A DNA stretch of 7,899 nt, from the NCBI GenBank assembly GCA_946482355.1, contig CAMLRE010000084.1, positions 1 to 7,899 of the forward strand, read 5' to 3'. A program made the position numbers and the translations under genes. The notes beneath the pieces were generated by a model, which saw only the letters and a list, made by a program, of their open reading frames with translations, did no database searches and was not told the origin of the DNA. The number at the start of each line of letters is the position of its first letter. Position 1 is the first letter of the stretch. Shown here piece after piece: positions 5,363 to 7,899 of the stretch. The DNA is from an uncultured Bdellovibrio sp. (GTDB taxonomy: Bacteria; Bdellovibrionota; Bdellovibrionia; Bdellovibrionales; Bdellovibrionaceae).

Positions 5363-6331
5363 TTACTGAGATAACCACAGCGGCGCAGACGTTGCGCACG
5401 TTTCAGAAGATTTACCGTCAACACTTTGTTTTACCAGAAAAGTGTTGGCTAAATCTTCTGAAGTTAAATCGCTGATCGTGCTTGAATGAGCATTTACAAC
5501 CCATAATTCAAGACAACCCTGTGGTTTTGTTTTTTTGTCATTATCAATCAGATCGACCGCCGCCAGTTTACCTTTAGCCACAACTAAATGTGTCGCACTC
5601 GGTGACCAAGCCGGAAAATGTTCAGCACTGTTTGATGTGGTCACTTGACGAAGTGTTTCTGAAGATAGATTTAAAATCCAAATATGTGACCCAGATCCTG
5701 TTTTCATTCCAAAAGCTAAGTTTGCGCCATCTGGACTTACCGCCAATGAACTTACCGCTCCCGTCATTTGGCGGTAAACTTTAAAAGTTTTAAAATCGGC
5801 ATCCATAATATAGATCGTACCAAAACGTGAAAAGATCACGCGGCCATCTGGTAGCCAGTCGTAACTTGAAACATTTGTACGTAAGTTCGTAACCACCTGG
5901 CCGTTTAAATTATAAATTTTTGTATCACCGGCGATTCCGCCGATTAAAACAAGGTCTCCGTTACGTGAAAGTTTGGGCGTGCCATCTGGATTTTCAGGTA
6001 TCGCAATACGAGTTACGGGTTCTTTGTTTCTACCCATGATTAAGATTTCTGGATAGCTTCTTGAACGTTTGACAGTCACGAAGCGATCTCCCCCAATTGA
6101 GGCCGAAGTCATTTTCGGGCCGCTGGCTAAAAAGTTTTCGCTTTGCCCGCTATGCATATCAAGACGCTGGTAGCTTTCTTTGTTATCAAAGTAAATCGCC
6201 CCACTTAATCCAGAGTTGAAGCCGGCTGTAACAACTTCTTCTGGTTTTTCTTCTTTTTTGTTTTTAATTGGACCACACCCTGTGGCTAAAAAAACTAAAG
6301 CTAACGCCCCGATTAAAATCTTACGACCCAT
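5363..6331 (-). CDS. TolB-like beta-propeller lipoprotein
   Basis: This 322-residue protein has a signal peptide ending in L-A-T-G-C, with Cys19 as the lipidation site and Gly at +2. A charged linker (K-N-K-K-E-E-K-P-E-E) precedes a beta-propeller. PD40/WD40-like repeats are visible at V-S-P-D-G-A-N-L-A-F (198-207) and W-S-P-S-A-T-H-L-V-V (242-251), with weaker ones at D-W-L-P-D-G-R-V-I-F and S-R-N-G-D-L-V-L-I. Cys273 and Cys312 could form a disulfide near the last blade. The fold resembles TolB, but TolB is a soluble periplasmic protein of about 430 residues with an extra N-terminal domain, and no tol or pal gene is nearby; an envelope protein-binding role is only inferred. The ATG at 6329-6331 has a G-run four bases upstream and gives a clean signal peptide. 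An in-frame ATG at 6341-6343 is possible. The open frame back to 6415 would run into the divergent promoter. Confidence 0.85.
   Translation of the reverse strand: MGRKILIGALALVFLATGCGPIKNKKEEKPEEVVTAGFNSGLSGAIYFDNKESYQRLDMHSGQSENFLASGPKMTSASIGGDRFVTVKRSRSYPEILIMGRNKEPVTRIAIPENPDGTPKLSRNGDLVLIGGIAGDTKIYNLNGQVVTNLRTNVSSYDWLPDGRVIFSRFGTIYIMDADFKTFKVYRQMTGAVSSLAVSPDGANLAFGMKTGSGSHIWILNLSSETLRQVTTSNSAEHFPAWSPSATHLVVAKGKLAAVDLIDNDKKTKPQGCLELWVVNAHSSTISDLTSEDLANTFLVKQSVDGKSSETCATSAPLWLSQ
5383..5397. repeat. Short hairpin at the convergent 3' ends
   Basis: GCGCA (5383-5387) and TGCGC (5393-5397) form a five-pair stem with a five-base loop, inside the last codons of the lipoprotein gene. It lies 20 bp past the exporter stop codon. 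It has no T-tract on either strand, so a terminator role is uncertain. Confidence 0.4.
5402..5462. repeat. Long imperfect inverted repeat (hairpin) inside the lipoprotein gene 3' end
   Basis: Bases 5402-5414 pair perfectly with 5450-5462 (13 bp). After a two-base bulge (5415-5416), 5417-5427 pairs with 5439-5449 (11 more pairs, one G-T). The loop is 5428-5438. This is by far the longest stem I found in the window. It sits in frame over about residues 290-311 of the lipoprotein and 40-100 bp past the stop codon of the convergent exporter gene. No T-tract follows on either strand. It could protect or process the exporter mRNA 3' end, help termination in both directions, or be a small palindromic insertion. 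Confidence 0.8.
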
Positions 6332-6368
6332 GTTGCCCCCCATTGGACAGTTTTGTTTAAAAACTCTG

Positions 6369-6396
6369 TGGCATTTCAAAAGAAGTGCCATATAAT
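6369..6396 (+). promoter_or_regulatory. Promoter of the DUF1275 gene with overlapping dyad operator
   Basis: A perfect TATAAT lies at 6391-6396, seven bases before the ATG at 6404. Directly upstream, TGGCATTTC (6369-6377) and GAAGTGCCA (6382-6390) form a nine-pair dyad (one G-T) around AAAA. It fills the space where the -35 and spacer should be; the -35 position (6368-6373, GTGGCA) is poor. A regulator bound there could control both divergent genes. On the minus strand the same bases read TGGCAC, five bases, TTGAA, which is near the sigma-54 pattern but lacks the conserved GC at -12. Confidence 0.5.
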
Positions 6397-6403
6397 GTTT
6401 TGT

Positions 6404-7132
6404 ATGTTCCAGCACAAATTAGATGATCAGGTCAGCCGCAAAACTTACATCGATTGGTTTATTCTTAGCTTTTTAGCCGGAAGCATTAATACCGGCGGAT
6501 TTCTGGCCAGCCACCGTTTTGTTTCGCATGTTACAGGCTACGCCACTTTAGCTGGAATTTCTTTAGAACAAATGGATTGGTACGGTTTTGTGATGACCTT
6601 AGTTATTCCCATAGCTTTTATGGGAGGCGTGATGTTTTCAGCTTATTTAACTGAAAAACAGTTCGCCCATTATCGCCACGGGCAGAAATATGCCCCGGTT
6701 ATGCAAATCGTGGCTTTTCTTTTATTAGTTGTTGCCTTGGGTGGTTTTTTTGGATTTTTTGGTGAATTCGGAGCCAATACCGATCTTAAAAATGATTATC
6801 TATTATCAGCCATTCTTTGCATGGCTTGCGGTTTACAAAACGGTGCGATCACAATGTCATCAGGTGCTACGGTTCGTACGACTCACTTAACAGGGCTAAC
6901 CACTGATTTAGGATTAGGATTAGTGCGCGCAGAAATCACGGCGAAAAATCCTGAACAAAAACAAAAAGAGCGCCGTTCAAATAAATTACGCATGGGAACA
7001 GTCGCTTCATTCACTGCAGGTGCTATTGTTGGAGCTTTTGCTTTTATTAATTTTAAATTTGCAGGCTTTTTATTACCTGCTTCGATAGCTTTATATTTTT
7101 CTTACGTCGCAAGAACAACGCAAAGCGAATAA
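6404..7132 (+). CDS. DUF1275 (YoaK-like) membrane protein
   Basis: This 242-residue inner-membrane protein belongs to the DUF1275/YoaK family, whose biochemical role is not established. Family features are L-A-G-S-I-N-T-G-G-F (24-33), F-V-S-H-V-T-G (39-45), G-L-Q-N-G (143-147) and R-T-T-H-L-T-G (158-164). Hydrophobic segments lie at about 15-34, 61-80, 98-120, 131-148, 200-213 and 215-235; a basic loop (182-196) precedes the last two. The start is uncertain. ATG 6404 is preferred because a perfect TATAAT lies seven bases upstream, implying a leaderless mRNA. ATG 6395 (three residues longer) overlaps that -10, and a TTG at 6353 would run through the dyad. It is divergent from the lipoprotein gene and ends 1 bp from the convergent kinase gene. 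Confidence 0.88.
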   Translation: MFQHKLDDQVSRKTYIDWFILSFLAGSINTGGFLASHRFVSHVTGYATLAGISLEQMDWYGFVMTLVIPIAFMGGVMFSAYLTEKQFAHYRHGQKYAPVMQIVAFLLLVVALGGFFGFFGEFGANTDLKNDYLLSAILCMACGLQNGAITMSSGATVRTTHLTGLTTDLGLGLVRAEITAKNPEQKQKERRSNKLRMGTVASFTAGAIVGAFAFINFKFAGFLLPASIALYFSYVARTTQSE

Positions 7133-7133
7133 T

Positions 7134-7899
7134 TTATTTTGCTGACTGTTTTTGAGGATTTTTTGGAAGCACGATCACAAAACGCGTGTTCTCACTCTGT
7201 TCATCTAAGAATAAACGGCCGCCGTGATCCATCACTATACCACGTGAAATACTAAGACCAAGCCCTGTGCCTTTACCCACGTCTTTTGTGGTAAAAAATG
7301 GCTGAGCTAACTTGGAGCGAATCGCTGGAGCAATTCCATGACCGCTATCAGTGACACTTAATTCGATTTCATCGTTTAGATCTAAAACTTCGATTTTGAT
7401 CCATTTCTGAGAAAGCTCTTCGATGGCATCAAATGAATTACTTAATAAATTTAAAAGCACTTGTGAAATCTGCGTTGCTCGGCAAGAAAGAAATAATTTA
7501 CTTTCAGGCATTTTGACCTGCAGATCAACTCCGCTACTGCGAAATCGTTCTCCGCAAAGATCAAGGGTGTCGTCGATAATAGACTGTATGTCGGCCGGCT
7601 GGAACGGATCAGAAATTCCATCCCGGGCAAAAGCGCGAAGGCCTGTGATAATTTTAGCTATGCGATGAGTTGTTCTTTCAATGATCGCGCAAGCATCAAT
7701 TACAACTTTGCGTCCTGATACCGCAAAGTTTTCGGCGTTGCAGGCTTCTTTAAGCAAGGCCACCCGAAGAGCGATCACGGCCAGCGGTGTATTGATTTCA
7801 TGGGCAATGCCAGTTGCCATTTCACCTAACGAAGACATCTTTGAATTTAAAACTAACAGTTCTTGTTGCTTCACAATCTGGTTTTTTGCCTCTAGTAAC
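7134..7899 (-). CDS. Sensor histidine kinase, C-terminal kinase core (5' end outside the window)
   Basis: The visible 254 residues are the catalytic end of a two-component sensor kinase. The frame stays open to the window edge (L-L-E-A-K-N-Q-I, then a GTG codon at 7872-7874), so sensor domains lie outside. Counting from that GTG, the HisKA helix carries phospho-acceptor His25 in G-I-A-H-E-I-N-T-P-L. The ATPase domain shows the N box L-L-N-L-L-S-N-S-F-D-A (Asn146), the G1 box D-S-G-H-G-I (Asp176), the F box Q-P-F-F-T-T-K and the G2 box G-K-G-T-G-L-G-L-S (about 200-208). All catalytic motifs are intact. The charged run before HisKA looks like a coiled-coil linker from a PAS or HAMP domain. No receiver domain follows; the protein ends in a short basic tail. 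No response regulator gene is visible, so its pathway is unknown. Confidence 0.93.
   Translation of the reverse strand, partial: LLEAKNQIVKQQELLVLNSKMSSLGEMATGIAHEINTPLAVIALRVALLKEACNAENFAVSGRKVVIDACAIIERTTHRIAKIITGLRAFARDGISDPFQPADIQSIIDDTLDLCGERFRSSGVDLQVKMPESKLFLSCRATQISQVLLNLLSNSFDAIEELSQKWIKIEVLDLNDEIELSVTDSGHGIAPAIRSKLAQPFFTTKDVGKGTGLGLSISRGIVMDHGGRLFLDEQSENTRFVIVLPKNPQKQSAK

Noticed and set aside
7124..7143. AGCGAA ... TTTGCT hairpin at the DUF1275/kinase junction with T-rich sequence downstream
   Set aside because: It has six pairs including a G-T and an 8-base A/T loop, and the T-run begins only several bases later. It is too weak to call a terminator.
7134..7874. Treating the GTG at 7872-7874 as the true start of the histidine kinase
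   Set aside because: The frame stays open upstream to the window edge with coiled-coil-like residues, and a kinase core without a sensor part would be unusual, so the gene is more likely cut by the window.

Overview
The window reads as ordinary chromosome from a Gram-negative bacterium of low to moderate GC. It encodes two lipoproteins with clear lipoboxes, a TolB-like beta-propeller, a histidine kinase, and AzlCD and DUF1275 transporters. The mix would suit the Bdellovibrionota or a related deltaproteobacterial group. That placement is a guess from gene content, because the window holds no rRNA or other marker gene. I see no tRNA, CRISPR array or insertion sequence.

Layout, left to right. 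(1) On the minus strand, positions 20-1105 encode a membrane and coiled-coil protein that resembles a family I know from T4-like marine phages. Its stop codon overlaps a possible next start at the window edge. (2) Upstream of it, also on the minus strand, a lipoprotein alpha/beta hydrolase and an Ogt-type O6-alkylguanine-DNA methyltransferase are joined stop-to-start (TAATG) and end at an intrinsic terminator. (3) On the plus strand lies a TfoX/Sxy-like two-domain protein with lysine-rich linker and tail. (4) On the minus strand, azlC and azlD overlap by 4 bp. The end of azlD overlaps the end of the TfoX-like gene by 24 bp. (5) The 324-bp gap at 4487-4810 holds the azlC promoter on one side. 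On the other side are a promoter, a yybP-ykoY manganese riboswitch and its expression platform, leading into a UPF0016/GDT1 manganese exporter on the plus strand. (6) A TolB-like lipoprotein on the minus strand abuts the exporter gene with no gap and carries a long inverted repeat near its 3' end. (7) A DUF1275/YoaK-like membrane protein on the plus strand shares a short divergent control region, with a 9-bp dyad, with that lipoprotein. (8) The window ends inside a histidine kinase gene on the minus strand.

The best-supported functional unit is Mn2+ riboswitch plus Mn2+ exporter. The 3' strand of the aptamer P1 helix (4715-4720) overlaps the 5' strand of a possible terminator (4717-4722), which suggests a metal-ON switch. 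Three genes (20-1105, azlC and the DUF1275 gene) lack a Shine-Dalgarno sequence but have a -10-like hexamer 6-8 nt before the ATG, which points to leaderless mRNAs. All three convergent gene pairs overlap or lie within 1 bp of each other, so termination must occur inside the opposing gene. The least explained items are the phage-like membrane protein and the long hairpin at 5402-5462.
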